Positions 31,270 through 44,128 of a stretch of DNA of 64,000 nt are shown here, one piece after another; positions within the stretch are counted from its first letter, which is position 1, and each line of letters starts with the position of its first letter. The translations under genes were made by a program, and so were the position numbers. The notes under the pieces were generated by a model. It searched no databases and had not been told where the DNA came from. It saw only the letters and a list, made by a program, of their open reading frames with translations. This DNA comes from Euptelea pleiosperma (Eukaryota > Streptophyta > Magnoliopsida > Ranunculales > Eupteleaceae): contig CM068544.1 of NCBI GenBank assembly GCA_035048495.1, positions 13,014,138 through 13,078,137 of the forward strand, written 5' to 3'.

Positions 31270-32345
31270 TAACATGCCCTACACCCTCTCGGCATGTTAA
31301 GTCACACCTCACGGCCAACATCGGCCAACATCATACCCACATCTCGGCTTTGAACTTCTTGGCCTATACGACCACATGCCTCTTGGCCCAAACGGTTACC
31401 TGACCCTTGCCTAAGTGGCCACGTGTTTCCCTTATCTTCTTCAAATTCTGAAATTCCCTTTGGCTATTCTTCCCGGCCAACTTCGTTGAGCTACATCACC
31501 TCTCCCAAGTCCATTGTACACATAACACTTGCCGGCCAAACTCGTTGGAGGACATGCCTCCCCTCCAGGTGCCCCATGCAACCCTCTTGGCCCACTCACT
31601 TCTAACCTCAACCTATGTCTTGGCCCATACGGCCACCATGTGTCATTTGGGTCCATTCGGCCATATACTTCTTTGCCCAAACGTCCAACCTTTTTACCAT
31701 GATCACCTTTCCTCGGGCAAACAATATACCTCTCGGCCATATCATCAATACCTTGCTAGCTGGCAACCCATACAACCTCCTCGGTTGCACACCATGCATG
31801 GCCATTTAACGCTACACCGATCGACCAACCTACACCAGCCAGCTTCTCGGCTAATCAGTCTTGTCAACCAATTCCATGCATGGCCGTTTGCTCCCGACCA
31901 TAGGCCATTAGCTTCTCGTTGGCCATCCATCTTCCTTGCCGTTAGCTCTTGTGCCACCTCTTGCCTTAGCCGACAGCCTTCCTTGACCATACGGCTACTC
32001 CATCAATGGCCGACTAACTTGGCCTTCAGTTCTACCAGTTTCGGGCATCACCTCATGCACCTCAACTCCTTGTTGGCAGCCGACATGACTCCTTGCGTTG
32101 GCCGACAACCCCTCTTGCTCCTCCATGCATATTCGCCATGCATACGGCATATGTTATTGACTTAGCATTTGCCTCCACGACTCCACAACCCTTCCCGGCA
32201 ACTCCACAAACCTTGCCGGAAACTCCCTCAACCTTCCCGGAAACCTCCATCAACAAGCCGGCCATCCTTTCCCGACAACTCTACTCGCTTGCCGTGCAAC
32301 CCAGACCATGCACCTAGCCACCAACTTTCCCTCATCATTCAGCCT
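31270..32345 (+). repeat. GGCC-dense stretch in M
   Basis: Motifs such as CTCGGCC, CTTGGCC and ACGGCCA recur every 15-30 bp for about 1 kb. A 206-codon frame (31545-32165) crosses it, but the product is irregular and matches nothing I know. It reads like an old, strongly decayed short tandem array. Confidence 0.55.
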
Positions 32346-32739
32346 CCTCCCACGTACGTAACCTTAGTCCCGCACTAAGTGACACGTTGCCATAATCGGA
32401 TCGTTCTTGCCTCCCTCACACTTGTACATGGATAATTATGAACAAAGGTAAGGTGGCATTAGTGTAGGAGTAAAATAGTTAAATTATAAGTGACCACAAG
32501 ATAGGATTATGTAATAAAATAAAATGGTGGAGGTCAATTAACAAAAAAATAAATAAATAAGATAAAGTAAAGGTTGACAACGTTAGTTTCAACATGTGCG
32601 ATTCAATGCCTCCATAAAGAACAAAATGCATAATATAATAACAATAAAAATCAATGATGTTGATAAAATAAATAAATGAACTAATATAGAATATTAATTG
32701 GTATGATGGTGACAATTCTTCATCTACTTTATATAACCA

Positions 32740-33020
32740 AGTATGTACAAAGATTAAGATATACACATGTATAAAGATAAAGATACATACTTATATAAAG
32801 ATAAAACTACTTACATATATGAAGATAAGGATATATATGAATAAAGATAAGATATGTAGGTACAAAGATATAGATGCACATAAGTAAAGATAAAGACAAA
32901 ATGTAGATATGTATAAATAGTAAAACAAGGTGGGATGGGAGGAGATCTTAAAAATACTATATGTGTGTACAAGAAATAATAATAATAATAATAATAATAC
33001 TAATATTAATATTAATATTA
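32740..33020 (+). repeat. AAAGATAAAGATA-type array and AAT microsatellite in M
   Basis: Degenerate ATAAAGATA(AA)GATAC units cover about 32745-32905. About eight AAT units, then ATT-type units, follow at 32977-33020. Confidence 0.8.
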
Positions 33021-34319
33021 AAATAAATTAAAATGAATGACGCTAGGTCAATTAGGCTAGAGCGGAGTAACGCTTGAGCAAGTCGCATGTGTTGACACAT
33101 TGTACGCACATGCGTCACCAACGAAACCGCTAGTTTCGAATGACCTATTCGCCCCAACAGTAGTCAAGGCGTCAAAGTTCAAGGATCGTAGATCGAACCG
33201 AAGATAGGACCGTCGTTGATTTCAAACCGAATGATAAAGCTATCTTAATATTAAGAGGACAAATCGAAAGCGTGACTTCGTACAATTTAGAAAAAATGAC
33301 CATTGACAATCTTTCCGGGACACCAATTAGGATGTAGTTTTGTCAAACTTTTACCTGAGATCGAGTTTATCGGAGTTTAGCCGAGTAACGGAATTTTGAA
33401 CTATCTGCATTTTTATCGACATGTCGAGTTCAACTCACTCACCTTTACGTAGACCGTCGAAGCCCGACCGGTTTGGCCGACTTAGACGAGATTAACTAAA
33501 TTCATCAGGTTGCTTATTTAGGGTTTCCCCCGTGTAGGATAGAACTTCACAAACTCTGATTACTGATCCGAGTCAAATTAATCGAACTGGGATTGACCGT
33601 TGTCTAACCGTTCTAATTGAGAGTAGGGTTTCTACAGAGTCTAGGCCAGAACTAAAGTCGGTTAGTTTAAAAGACCTCATTTTGTCGATTATGTTTCTAT
33701 CAATTTAAGCTCTCCTAATTCTTAATCTCATGGCATCAGCATACAACCTCAAAGGAATAGCAATGAAAGAAAAGAGATTGATGATAGGAATCGAAAGCAT
33801 TAGATCGATAGAGAATTGGACCAATACCTCAACAAAGAAGAGAAATTATAGCGTTTTACTGTAAGTGGCTTCCCTTCTCCTTCATGCCTTGTATTAGGCA
33901 TTTCTTAGAACCAAAACTGCTTAATTGAAAATGTTCTTCAAATGAAATGCTTTAACTTGCATATCAGATTTGTTTTATGCATTATGATCATAGATCTCTA
34001 TACTTGCATATTTTGAAATGTTAGGATTGTTGCATGAATCGAAGAATCTTTGGGATTTAAACGACACTGAGCATGTAATAAGATAATCATGATTTTCTTT
34101 GTGTGATCATCGGACACTATAGATATATAATCGTCCGATGGCCATTAGACGTGGGTGTAGGTGGGCAGCCACATCGGATGAGCTTTGGATCCTTAGTAAA
34201 TTTGCAGTCGTCGAACGTTTGACCAGCGGTGAAATTGGTTATGGGACAGACTCCAGCCGGTGAACTTGGGAGCTATGTATATAGGTACTGATGAGTTGGA
34301 TATGAGATGATGGATTGAT

Positions 34320-34430
34320 TTGGAGAGATACCCAGGCTGGGGTGATGAGAAAACCAGTCAGATACCACGTTGGGGTGGTGAGAAAACCAGCAGATACTTT
34401 GGCTGAGGTGGTGAGAAAATCAGTCGATAT
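34320..34430 (+). repeat. Three units of about 35 bp in M
   Basis: Units share GGTGGTGAGAAAACCAG followed by AGATA and differ by a few bases. Confidence 0.8.
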
Positions 34431-35275
34431 TTCTAGTGGTCCAAATAAACTTGTGGGACTGGGTCCCAATTTATAAAGCGAAAAGATGATAGATCATGAA
34501 AGGGAACCGGATATATATTGCATGCTATAGGTAGACTCATGAGTAACGCCCGGTATGGGCCGGGAGGTTACGACTTGGGCCTGCCACTATTATTAATTTA
34601 TGAACTGCAAACTCCTGCATCCATGACATTATTATTCTTGCTTTGTTTCAAATACATGATGTTCATTATATTTCTAACTTTAGTTCTTTATAATTGTGCA
34701 TGCCTTTATATCGTGGCCAAAATGATTTGCCTAAGTTTTGACTTATAAAATATTTTATTCCCTGACATGTTGTAGAAGTTGGACACACTTGCGAGCTTTT
34801 TCATAAAAGCTCATCCACTTACAGTCTCTTGCAGAGAAAAACTTGAGAGTTATCCAGATCGAATTTAGGAATGAGGTCCAGACGCGATGGAGCATGTTGA
34901 TCTCGGTATTATGATCGAGTAGGTAGTTATCATCAGATTATTCAATTCCTTGGTTGCTTATAAATATGTATCATTTGATATTACAACCTTTCTATAGTAT
35001 TGTATCACGATAACACTTGGAAAATATATTGACAATAGTTAGCTTCGTTATAACTTATTCAGTTCTTCATGTTAAACGAAATGGAATAGGTATCATCTAT
35101 AGCTAGGTAGATTTGCACTTCCGCGCATTCAAAAAAAAATTTCCCTAGAATTTCATAACTGGGTTAGATGAGAGAGAGAGAAAGCCTTGCGTGCCTTGAA
35201 TTCAAGCGTTGCATTCAGGACACGCGGCGCACACCTCGGGATTTGTGTAGTTGAAATCCGGGGTGTGATATCTCC

Positions 35276-36264
35276 CTTCTTGCTCGAGTGTGATCGGTGC
35301 CCGGATGAAGGTTTAGTGGAGCTTTCTCTATTCTTTAATGGAGTTGGGTTTGTGAAAGCTTCTAAAGCTCTAGGGTTTTCATAAATAGGTTTAGAGAAGG
35401 ATTAGGGTTTCTATTTTAGTGGAATTCGTAACTATCAAAGGGATGACTTTTTCAACCCTTAAAAACTTATATTTTACACTACTAATGGGTTAGAAATGGG
35501 CCCAAGGCCCATATATATCAATAGGCTTCATTTAATAATATTATTAAGCCCAAAAGACCTCTAGATTGACCATACGGGCCCACCCAACAATCATAACACA
35601 AATAATTATTAATTAATTCAATCAAACTATATTATATAATTTAAAAGTCCATACAATAAGGTATTGACACATGTTACATACATAAATCACATAAAATAGT
35701 CTAAATACACAAAAATTACAAAAATGTTCAAAGTCTCAAAAAATGTCAAATGACATCGGAATGACCCAAAAGTGATTCGTGGGTCCCACACTCCTATTAA
35801 ATAAATAAAATATAATTAAATATTATTTTTTTTAAAAACATGAGAATGGTAGAAAAGTTTAAAATTTACGAAAATACTATTTTTGTCAAAATCTCCCGCT
35901 AGGGTTTTCATGTATCAGGAAAGGTTCCAAATTTCACAAGTTAGTAAGGATAACATAAGAATATTTTTGGTGTCTCGGGCCCACAAAATAATTTTTTTTA
36001 TAAAAGTTCTAGAATATTAGCTAGGGTAAGAAAAAGTCCCCTGCAAGTTATAGTTCATTATTCTTAGCAAGAATTTAGCCCAAGAGAGCGAGTTTCAAAA
36101 ATAGCAGGTTTTCAAAGTTGTCAGAATGAAACCAAATTAAATACACATATTCAAGCATGATATCAAACTATAAAAAAAATAATAAGAGTCTGAAAAAGTT
36201 TTAGGTTTTCATTTATTAGATGAATTTACTATAATACCCTAGAACAAAAGTTTAGGGTATTACA
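35276..36264 (+). other. Last part of LTR E
   Basis: There is no gene. It is AT-rich and ends in TTAGGGTATTACA, which closes E. One 65-codon frame at 35187-35384 spans the M/E junction and is chance. Confidence 0.7.
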
Positions 36265-36276
36265 TTGTTGATTTAT

Positions 36277-39109
36277 GTTGCACCTTTTAGAAATGTCCAC
36301 TTTTACACATGCCAATGCCCCATTCAACTGCTTTGCATGGGAACATGGTACCGAGTTCATAATAGAGGAATTTTACGCGGTCGAGGATACAAATCCACCA
36401 GAAGAATTAGACATGAGCCCAGCTCCGGATTGTTTCAAGGAAGGCGTGGTAGCAGTGGAAATTTTTTTGAAAGAAATCAATTTGGGCCAGCCTCAGGAAA
36501 ATCGCAAGGTCTTTATATCGGCCTCCTTGGGAGATCCTGAGGAGACAGATCTGATAAACCTCTATCCGAGTATCGCGATGTTTTCGCATGGAGTTATGAA
36601 GAAATGCTTGGTCTGCCAGAGGATATCATAGTGCATCATTTGGGAATTTACACTCATGCCAAGCCGGTGAAAAAAGCACATCAGAAATTCAGGGCCAAAT
36701 TAGAAATCCAAATCAAGATTGAACTCCAGAAGCTTACTGAAGCAGGTTTCATTCGTCCTATTCAGTGGTCCGAGTGGTTAGCCAATGTTGTACCAGTCAA
36801 GAAGAAGAATGGATAGATCAGAGTATGCGTGAATTTTTGAGACTTGAACAGTAATTGCCCTAAAGATGATTTTTCCCTACCCAACATGGACATCTTGATT
36901 GACAACACGTCCTATTATCAAATGTTCAGTTTTATGGATGGTTACAGTGGGTATAACCAGATCAAAATGGTCACAACAGATGAGATCCATACTAGTTTTT
37001 ACTCCTTGGTGAGCAGCTTTTGCTTCACAATTATGCCTTTTGGCTTAAAGAATGCAGGGACAACCTACCGAAGGGCTATGAGTAAGATCTTTGACGAGAT
37101 GATGCATTATGAGGTGGAGGATTACGTCGACAATATAGTCATAAGATCTCCCACAAGGGAGAGCCATTGTGATGTTTTGAGGAAGGTGTTCGATCGGTGC
37201 AGGCAAACAAATTTGAAGATGAACCCGTTGAAATGTGCATTTGGGGTCAATTCCGGTAAGTTCTTGGGATTCTTGATTCGGCATCGGAGAATTGAGATTG
37301 ACCCGACCAAGTTAGATGTGATATAAAGTTTACCTCATCCTAAAACTCTTAAACAAATCAAGAGTATGTTGGGACGTTTATCTTATATTCGCCACTTTAT
37401 ACCTAATCTCTCATCGAAGATGCTTCCGCTTATAGGGTTGTTAAAGAAGGATGCCGTTTTTACTTGGTCTGAGGAATGCGAGAAGGCTTTCTTGGAAATT
37501 AAGCAGGAATTACTCAAACCTCCGACTCTAATGGCGCCTATTCATGGACAGCCCTTAGTTCTTTATCTATCCACCCTGAAAAATGCTATGGGTGTTCTTT
37601 TGGCCCAAGAGGATGAAGAGGGTGTAGAGAAACCTATTTATTATCTCAGTTGGGTCTTCTTATCGGCCTAAACTCGCTATTCCAAAATCGAGCGGGCTTG
37701 TTTAGCTTTGGTTTTTGCCTCTCAGAAGCTTCGCCACTACATGTTGGCTCACTCCATTACGCTGATGTGTGGAAGCGACCCTATAAAATACCTTTTAAGT
37801 CAACCAGTTCTTTCGGCTCGTTTAGCCAGATGGTCGTTGATACTGAGTGAATTCAATATCACATGTAAGATGCAGAGGTCAATTAAAGGACAAGCTGTGG
37901 TCAATCTATTGGCCGAGAATCCAGTATCCTCCAAAAGAATCATTACCGAGGATTTGCCAGACGAGGAAGTTTTCAAAACCACTACCGTCTTGGAACCCTG
38001 GCTCATGTTTTTCGATGGATCTCCTAGCAGATTGGATTCATAGAACGACGGAGGGGCCGACATCATGTTCTGATCACCGAAAGGTGCCCTTGTGTCTTTT
38101 TCCTTTAAATTTGAATTCGAATGCACTAACAATATGGCGGAATACAAAGCCTTAGAGATCAGCTTGGAAATGGCCATCCTAGCAGACATCCGCCATTTGC
38201 AAATTTTTGGGGACTCCATGTTGGTCATCTATCAGGTTACGAACCTGTTCAAAGTCAAAGAAGAACATTTGAAGCCCTATCAGCGGAAGGTTCTAAGGTT
38301 ACTCTCGTCTTTCGAGACATTTGAGCTGGTACATATTCGTCGGGCAGAAAATTCTCATGCTGATTTCTTGGCCACCATAGCGGCCAAAATTCAGATGGGG
38401 CCCGACAAGTATACCAAGGACGACCGCGTTATCAAGAGGATTTTACCAACCTCATTTTTGGAAATTGATTGGGAAGAATCTTATCTTGTAAACTCTCACG
38501 ACGCCTTAGCCGAGTTACCCGAGGATGAATGGTTTTGGCCCATATAGGATTGGTTGAAGCATGGTCGTGCCCCGATCGACCGAGATGAATCTAAAAATGT
38601 CAAGCGGCAGGCAGTCCGATATGTAGTCCTAGGAGACATGTTGTTTAAGCGTGGTTACAATGAAGTCCTATTGCGTCGTGTCTCGCGCGGAGAAGGGAAG
38701 ATCATCTTAAGGGAAGTACATGAGGGAGACTGTGGTGAACATCATAGGAAGGTCAGGCTGGCTCATCAAGTGATACATCTAGGGTATTATTGACCTCATT
38801 TGCACAAGGACAACGTCAACCTTGTTCAAAAGTGTCGAACGTGCCAATTACACTCGGATGTCAACCGTTTGCCACTGAGTTATCTTCATCCTATCAAATC
38901 TTATTGGCTTTTCAGACTTGGGGGCTGGATCTCATTGGGAAAATCAATCTAGCCTCCAGCAAAAATCATGTTTGGATACTAGTAGCCACGGAGTATTTCA
39001 CTAAGTGGGTTGAAGCTATTCCTCTACAACGAGCTACTTCCGCGGTTGTCGTTGAGTTTATAATGAATCACATTATTTTCAGATTCGGGATTCCCCAGAA
39101 GATTGTCAC
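36277..39109 (+). pseudogene. RT, two RNase H domains and integrase start of element D
   Basis: In order: a linker; RT from about 36570 ([23 protein letters not shown], the active-site box at 37123-37134 reading YVDN instead of YVDD); a first RNase H (about 37550-37850); a second, Tat-type RNase H with NNMAEYKAL, GDSMLVI and HADFLA (about 38090-38400); and integrase with its zinc-finger end (CRTCQ) and the first catalytic region (GLDLIGKI). There are two single-base frameshifts, near 36566 and 38905. In-frame stops lie at 36814, 36838, 37324, 37669, 38041, 38071, 38545 and 38791. It is cut at 39109 by LTR G. The loss of the last active-site Asp and the stops rule out function. Confidence 0.88.
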
Positions 39110-39502
39110 TGTAATACCCCAAACCTCGTCAGAGGACAATTTTGTAATTTTACTAAATGTCTTGAAAATTGTCTTTCCATAATCTGATCATAAATTTATC
39201 GTCTTTCATAATTGGAAAATATGAGGAACACTTAACATAATAGTGGCAGACCATAGAACTTATGACACATAGAACCTCATTACACTCCTAACACCACATT
39301 CGCTCATATCAAGCATGAATTAAAACCAACATAAACAATATAGACCATAGTACGAACCATACAACGAGAAGCAAATTGTCGACTAACCTATACTTATACA
39401 ATTCGATAAGGGATAAGATATTCGGAAATGTAGTAACGACCCCACCCGTTAAAGAAATAAAACTTGATACGTGCTGAGGACACCCAAAAATCTTATGCAC
39501 AA
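39110..39502 (+). repeat. G: left end of an LTR inserted in D integrase
   Basis: TGTAATACCCCAAACCTCG begins right where the integrase frame stops. The preceding GTCAC would be the TSD. It is cut at 39503 by LTR H, and its right part is not seen in the window. Confidence 0.65.
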
Positions 39503-41015
39503 TGATATTCGCTCAAAAGTGCGTATTTTAAGCAATTATTATTCTCGCATTATCACACTCTCCTACGTAAAACTGCTCTATTTGTCCACTTTTCTACGTA
39601 AGAGTATCTTCTGTTGCGTAGAACACACTTTTCTGGACGAAATGGTATATTTGCATGAATTAAACACATTTTCAAAAGTCTAGATATTAAGCCGTTATGA
39701 TTAAGTCTTATTACGTGCTTCTCGTTATTGCAGGAAATGAAATCGGACGATTCTGGAGACTTCCAAACCCACTATCGATCACAGAAGGTGACGTTCAAAG
39801 CTTAAAGAGTTAGCAAGTTATGAAAGGAAAATGCGGGCCAAGTATATGCCAGAAGATAATAGAGCCGGACAAGGAACCTATGAGCCGACTGATCCGTGAA
39901 CCAAGATAAAATGACCATAGGGAGTCTCCACGCAGATAATTAAGTTGGTGTTGCAAATGAGTTACAAGAATCCAATCAGGAAACTTCCCAAGACCTAGGA
40001 AGCCTCGGACGAGTCAGTGGGCCATGGACCAAATGTTGATCAAATCAGCGGTTAGCTAGAGCATGATCGACAACATTTATTCAAGATAATGGGTTACGAT
40101 GATTTCTACATAGATAGGTGTTAGTCCAGATGAGAAACATGGTGCCATCAAGAGTTGGACCGTTTGATCAAGAAATCAATGGTCTGATTACAAAAAAATG
40201 AGGTTTGATCTCAAGTTGATGGGCTGATGTGTTCTACAAGGATGGGCCACGTGGGCCAAGTTGTTAAAATCGAGGTTGTGCACAAAATAATATCCATGAT
40301 CGCTCCATAAGGGATGGCACAACTGCCACTTGGCAAATCAAATATGAGGGCATGGTAAAATTACCGATGGAGCTGATGTTGGTGCACGGGATGGGCCCAC
40401 AAGGGGAACGCAACCTGAATTCTAAAAATACTTCTCAAAGAGATGGACGGTTAAGGTTGGCCAAAACACACAAGATAAAGCCACCTAATGGGAAAGGGAT
40501 GTTGACCAAAAATGGCTAAACTATGGAAGCATAAAGGTGGGCCCCATGGGTCTTGGAAATATCGTAAAGATGTGGCTGTTTTAAACAAAGGAGTGGACAT
40601 ATCAAGAATATGGGCAATTTTTGGAAACAAAAAGTTGCTAGACGTTGGAAGGTTTTTGGACCAAAGAAGGAACAAGGAAAATGTCATTCCAAAAGAAGAA
40701 AATACATTAGAAAATTTGGAAAGTGGATTTTTGAAGCAAGGAAAGAGAAAGGTGGCTGGGCTTGCATATAATAGAAACTTAGAAACATGGGGGGCTCTCT
40801 CCTCCCACAATCTCTTTCCCGGATTCCACTTCTCCCCCACGTTTTTGGCCTCCAAAAACCCTAGCATCTGAAGTCGTTCAGGCATCTCCTCTACACCCTC
40901 CATCTCTAAGGGATCTCCACGGTGGCTGTTCTTCAACAGCCACCACGCCCCTCATTTCTCCCTGGTGCACCGCCTCCCCTTCACCCCTTAACCACACTGC
41001 CTCCACCAAACAGAA
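39503..41015 (+). repeat. H: LTR of the TGATATTC family, first segment
   Basis: It starts TGATATTCGCTCAAAAGTGC after CACAA. It is broken at 41015 by element F and continues at 59034. Its middle is unlike the A-type LTRs. A TATA-like CATATAATAG is at about 40766. ORFs at 40451-40936 (minus) and 40512-40871 (plus) overlap and show no family, so I leave them uncalled. Confidence 0.8.
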
Positions 41016-44000
41016 TGATATTCGCTTAAAAGTGCATATTTTCCACTGTTATCTTCTAAGCGTTTTCACACTCTCTTACGTTAAAATGCTCTATTTATCT
41101 ACTTTTCTACGTAAGAGTCTCTTTCGTTGAGTAAAACACACTTTTCTGGACGAAATTGTATATTTACATGCATTAAACACATTTTCAGAAGTCTAGATAT
41201 TAAGCCATTTTGTAGAATTCTCATTACGCAATTTTTTATCGCAGGAACACTAATCGGATGATTCTGATGACTGACGGGCCCACGATCGGCCACAGTAGCT
41301 TATGATCAAAGCTTAAAGGACCAACAAGATATTACAAGAAGATATGAGCCAAGTACAGGATGAGTCAGAGAATCAAAGAGCCAGACCAAAAATTAAAAGA
41401 GAGAATGAGCCAGTGAACCCATGAGCTACTACGTGAAGACACCCAAATCTAAAGAAAATGATCGAGCCAACGAACCAACTTACACAACAAGGGATCCATC
41501 GTAGAATGGTAAAGCATGCGGTTACAAAGGTGGGCCATGTTATTTAATCTCTGAAGGGGCTGCCAGGCCAAGCCAGAGGATCGTAAATCCGGACCAAGAA
41601 CCGAGAGAGCAGAAGAGTTGATAACTTGTGGTGCTAGACCACGAGACCGACTGAGTGGACCACGTATAAGCCACAAGGGGTACTAAAGATCCAAACACAG
41701 ATGAAAAGTGAATCATGGTGCTGAACCAGTGGACCAAAATGGCATCATCAATGATGAATCATGACACTAGACCATGGTGCAGGCCAATAACCTTGAACGC
41801 TCTCGAAATTGGGCAGATTACCAGGACACGGGTGAAGAAAGTGAGCAACGTTGCTGGGCCGCTATTTTAGACAAAAGAGTTGGGTCAAAGCGATAGCAAA
41901 ACAATGCTACATCAAAGTCGACTCATATGTTGTGTGAACCGGTGAATAGAAGGTGGGTGCAAATTGCTAATCACAGTTCGAGCAATAGAAAAGGATAGGA
42001 CCACATAGAATCAAGGTGGAGCACTTATAATGAAGGAGATCCAAGAAGCACACCACACCAAGCTAACATGGTGGATGCTTAGGCCTGAAAACGAGTGGCA
42101 AAAAAAAATGAGGTTTGATGGTGGAAAAGAAAGAAGTAATTGTGGTGTTTGAAGATCTCCGCATATCAAAGAAATGGATGGCATGTGGCTGTCATGGCTA
42201 ATTGAGGACATTTTGGAAAAAGAAAGAGGAGGGCAATTCGGGAAAAGAAAGAGGAGGGCAAAACGGTCTCAAAAAGGGAGAAGATCTCTCCTATTTAGTT
42301 TGGTTGAACCCTAATGGAGAGGCTCTCTCACCCTCTCACGTTCTCACCTCCCACATCTCTATCCTCTAATTCTCTAACTCCCCAAGCCGTCACCCTCTCA
42401 AGCTCTCTCAAAAATGAACGGTGGCTCCCAAAAGAGCACCGTCCTACTGCCCTCTCCCTCTTAACCCTCTGAAAAAGAAAAGAAATAAGGGAGGAGAGAT
42501 CACGGTTTCTGCTTGCACGACGGCTTGGTGCAAGGCCATCGTCTGCTACACTTCCACGTCCCTGGTCAGTCATCTCCCAAGCTGCTGCCTGCAAGTGCAT
42601 CTCGACCTCCATGATCTGCTGCACAGGTAAGGTCGTGCACTCAGTTCTAGATAGTTGCAGATTTGCAACAAAGGTTCATCCTCATCTCCACTGTGAGGCT
42701 ATCACCACGATTCAGCAACCACTACCATCCTTTGTCCATTGCTGTCTCACCCACCTCTCCTGGCCGAGATCTACTCCATCTCCATCTCTCTCTCTTCACC
42801 GGCCCCAACTCACTCTCCACCACCGTCTCTCTCTAATCCCTCCAGCCATGACCTGCTAGGAACCACCATTTGCAACTCACAATTAAAACCTCTGGTTCCT
42901 CCATCTTTCGTGTTGATCAAACCTGCAAGTCCGTCACCTCCTTCTCCGGGCAAACCTCTCAACGGTTTGGGAGTGCACCTGCAATCCCGTCCATGCTTAG
43001 GCCTTGAGATTTCAAGGATCTCAACCTGCAATCTTCTCCTACCACCACCTGCTGGTTCTACCACCACCTGCAATGCCCCCCCGTGATTCGCCATTAACTC
43101 CGGCGAGAAGATTTCCAGATCTCATCAACACCTCAAAACATTGTTCTCCACGGGCTGCAATTTCAGGTGCGTCCTTGTGAGGAACAACAGCCTGCCACCA
43201 GCGTTCCTCTTCTTCTTCTTCTTCTTCTTCTTCTTCTTCTTCTTCTTCTTCTTCTTTTCACGTTCTTACCGGAGTTGCCGCTGCAACTCCGGCCTCCACC
43301 ACCAACCAGCAACCACGTTGCTGTTCTTTCACCTATCCTCCATGTTGTTGCCTTCCACGATCTTTAGCACCACCAAAACGGTGCTGCACATCTACAGCAA
43401 CGCCTTGCTCCTCATCTTTTCCTTCCCACTTTCTTACTCTTCTTTCTCTCCTCCATCTTCTTCTCCGGCGTTCTTCTTCTTCACCAATCGTCTGAACTGT
43501 TGTTGCATTCTCCAGCCGAACCACCATTGTTGCATGCTGGTTGCATATCCTTGCTGCCGTCCGATCATCATTACGGACCAAATTCGGTAAGTATTCCTAA
43601 GGTACTTCCTTTCTTTCCTCTTTTCCTCTCTAAATCTCATTTTCTCTCTTCCTAGAACCTCTTTTCCCTATTTTCTCTCTCTAAAATCTTACTTTCTCTC
43701 TCTAGCTTTACATCACTTTCTCTCTCTACCCTGGTTCTCTCTTTAGCTTAGTTTATATTTTGAATGCTTTTTAGATTAATTTCACTTCCGTTTATTCAAT
43801 CTTTGTAAGCACTTTAATTAATTGTTAAACTGGAATAAATATTGTTTTCATCTCTTTTTATTTCATTTTTGAATTTAGTGCATGAATCTCGAACTATCAA
43901 AAAATTAGATTTTTAATCCCAATCTCCATCTCTCTCATCTCTCCACCATTCTAAGCGGTTTTCATTATTATTGTTCTTAATTTGCCCTAACCCCGAGTGC

Positions 44001-44126
44001 GGACGATATCCGACACGAACCCCTATACAAATTGCATATTTTGCAGGATTAAAATTCGGATCAAATTACAAATCTTGTTGGAATTAGGGTTTCTGTAACC
44101 AACGACGTGGAAAAATCCTACTTTCA
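41016..44126 (+). repeat. F 5' LTR (3111 bp)
   Basis: It starts TGATATTCGCTTAAAAGTGC and ends CTACTTTCA. The region 41300-43150 is unrelated by eye to A-type LTRs: it lacks the CArG palindrome, the 20-bp repeats and the GTGGACCC inverted repeat. The termini, palindrome, CTT run and U5-like end are shared. It has more CTT units (43207-43257) than its 3' partner. Confidence 0.93.
43269..43292. repeat. GTTGC/GCAAC palindrome, F 5' LTR
   Basis: CCGGAGTTGC and GCAACTCCGG flank CGCT, 12 bp after the CTT run. The 3' LTR copy is at 55756-55779. Confidence 0.94.
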
Positions 44127-44128
44127 AA

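Larger units (their letters stand above)
29924..35270 (+). mobile_element. M: large insertion with exact TSD, probably a solo LTR of another family
   Basis: It starts TGTAATAACCCAG and ends GGGGTGTGATA. TCTCC stands at 29919-29923 and 35271-35275. It has no gag or pol and no second LTR start inside that I can see, so it is either a 5.3-kb solo LTR or a non-autonomous element. TATATAG near 30429 could be its TATA box. It ends in TA rather than CA, probably by mutation. Confidence 0.7.
24621..36264 (+). mobile_element. E: solo LTR (about 3 kb without its insertions)
   Basis: It starts TGTCACGCCCCGAATCC and ends TTAGGGTATTACA. The flanks are CTGTT (24616-24620) and TTGTT (36265-36269), a TSD with one transition. 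Its own sequence is 24621-25492, 27070-27351, 29039-29923 and 35276-36264; the rest is three insertions. No primer site or coding region is present, so I read it as a solo LTR. Its first 640 bp match LTR I (59213-59852). Confidence 0.78.
23410..39109 (+). mobile_element. Element D: decayed Tat/Ogre-like retrotransposon, interrupted by E
   Basis: Segments 23410-24620 and 36270-39109 belong to one pol: protease region, then RT, a first RNase H, a second RNase H of the type special to the Tat lineage, and the start of integrase. It is cut on the left by LTR C, in the middle by E (24621-36264) and on the right by LTR G. It has many stops and several frameshifts and is the oldest layer seen. Confidence 0.82.

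Noticed and set aside
31545..32165. 206-codon ORF in M as a gene
   Set aside because: Composition follows the GGCC-dense repeat and no domain or codon signal is visible. Kept only as a finding.
40451..40936. A 161-codon minus-strand and a 119-codon plus-strand ORF in LTR H
   Set aside because: They are mutually overlapping, without recognisable motifs, and lie inside an LTR. A host gene is unlikely.
42328..43094. Overlapping ORFs shared by both F LTRs
   Set aside because: Shared only because the LTRs are copies of each other. They have no motif and other LTR subfamilies lack them.
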